Assembly: GCF_000611645.1 (NCBI RefSeq)
Contig: NW_014013533.1
Location: 29,386-39,644, forward strand
Direction of reading: 5' to 3'
From: Monoraphidium neglectum
Lineage: Eukaryota > Chlorophyta > Chlorophyceae > Sphaeropleales > Selenastraceae
DNA length: 10,259 nucleotides
Shown: positions 8,273 through 10,259 of the stretch, in pieces
How the letters are laid out: every line of letters starts with the position of its first letter
How positions within the stretch are numbered: the stretch's first letter is position 1
Notes under the pieces: model-generated
The model's input: only the letters and a program-made list of their open reading frames with translations
Database searches by the model: none
What the model was told of the DNA's origin: nothing
Program-made: the position numbers and the translations under genes

Positions 8273-10259
<1,987 letters not shown>

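Overview
The window looks like nuclear DNA of a green alga, most likely a Chlorella-like trebouxiophyte. This is an inference from three things: GC-rich coding sequence with G/C-rich third codon positions, many short exons split by introns of about 0.1-0.9 kb, and splice donors that almost all begin GTG (GTGAGN, GTGCGN). There are no bacterial operons, Shine-Dalgarno-led ORFs, tRNA or rRNA genes, CRISPR arrays or recognisable transposons. Most long open frames are shadows of spliced genes, so the genes were rebuilt by joining exons in phase.

Left and centre (about 72-6576, plus strand): one long multi-exon gene. From 1075 to 6576, thirteen exons join with canonical GT/AG sites, every phase agrees, and the total (1635 nt) reads 544 codons and a stop. 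The product is unrecognised. It has six N-glycosylation sequons and a C-terminal third very rich in cysteine (18 Cys in 179 residues), which suggests a secreted or cell-surface glycoprotein. Three more exons probably lie at 72-550, but their joins are less secure and the true start is outside the window. The 3' end is also uncertain: a good alternative splice pair (6573/6724) would replace the stop at 6576 with a more hydrophobic tail. Introns of this gene hold a G-quadruplex motif, a (TG)n/(CG) tract with a 12-bp inverted repeat, and a perfect 11-bp hairpin over a 3' splice site.

Centre right (about 6577-8272): the 3' flanks of two convergent genes. It contains possible unassigned exon fragments, a TGTAA element, an A-rich tract, small repeats, an 8-bp hairpin and a GCN trinucleotide repeat.

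Right (8273-10022, minus strand): the C-terminal five exons of a Nudix hydrolase, with all phases consistent. It resembles the coenzyme A diphosphatase subgroup (NUDT7 / plant NUDX15-NUDX22 / NudL type). The N-terminal exons lie beyond the right edge. Nothing in the sequence links the two genes functionally; they look like ordinary convergent neighbours.
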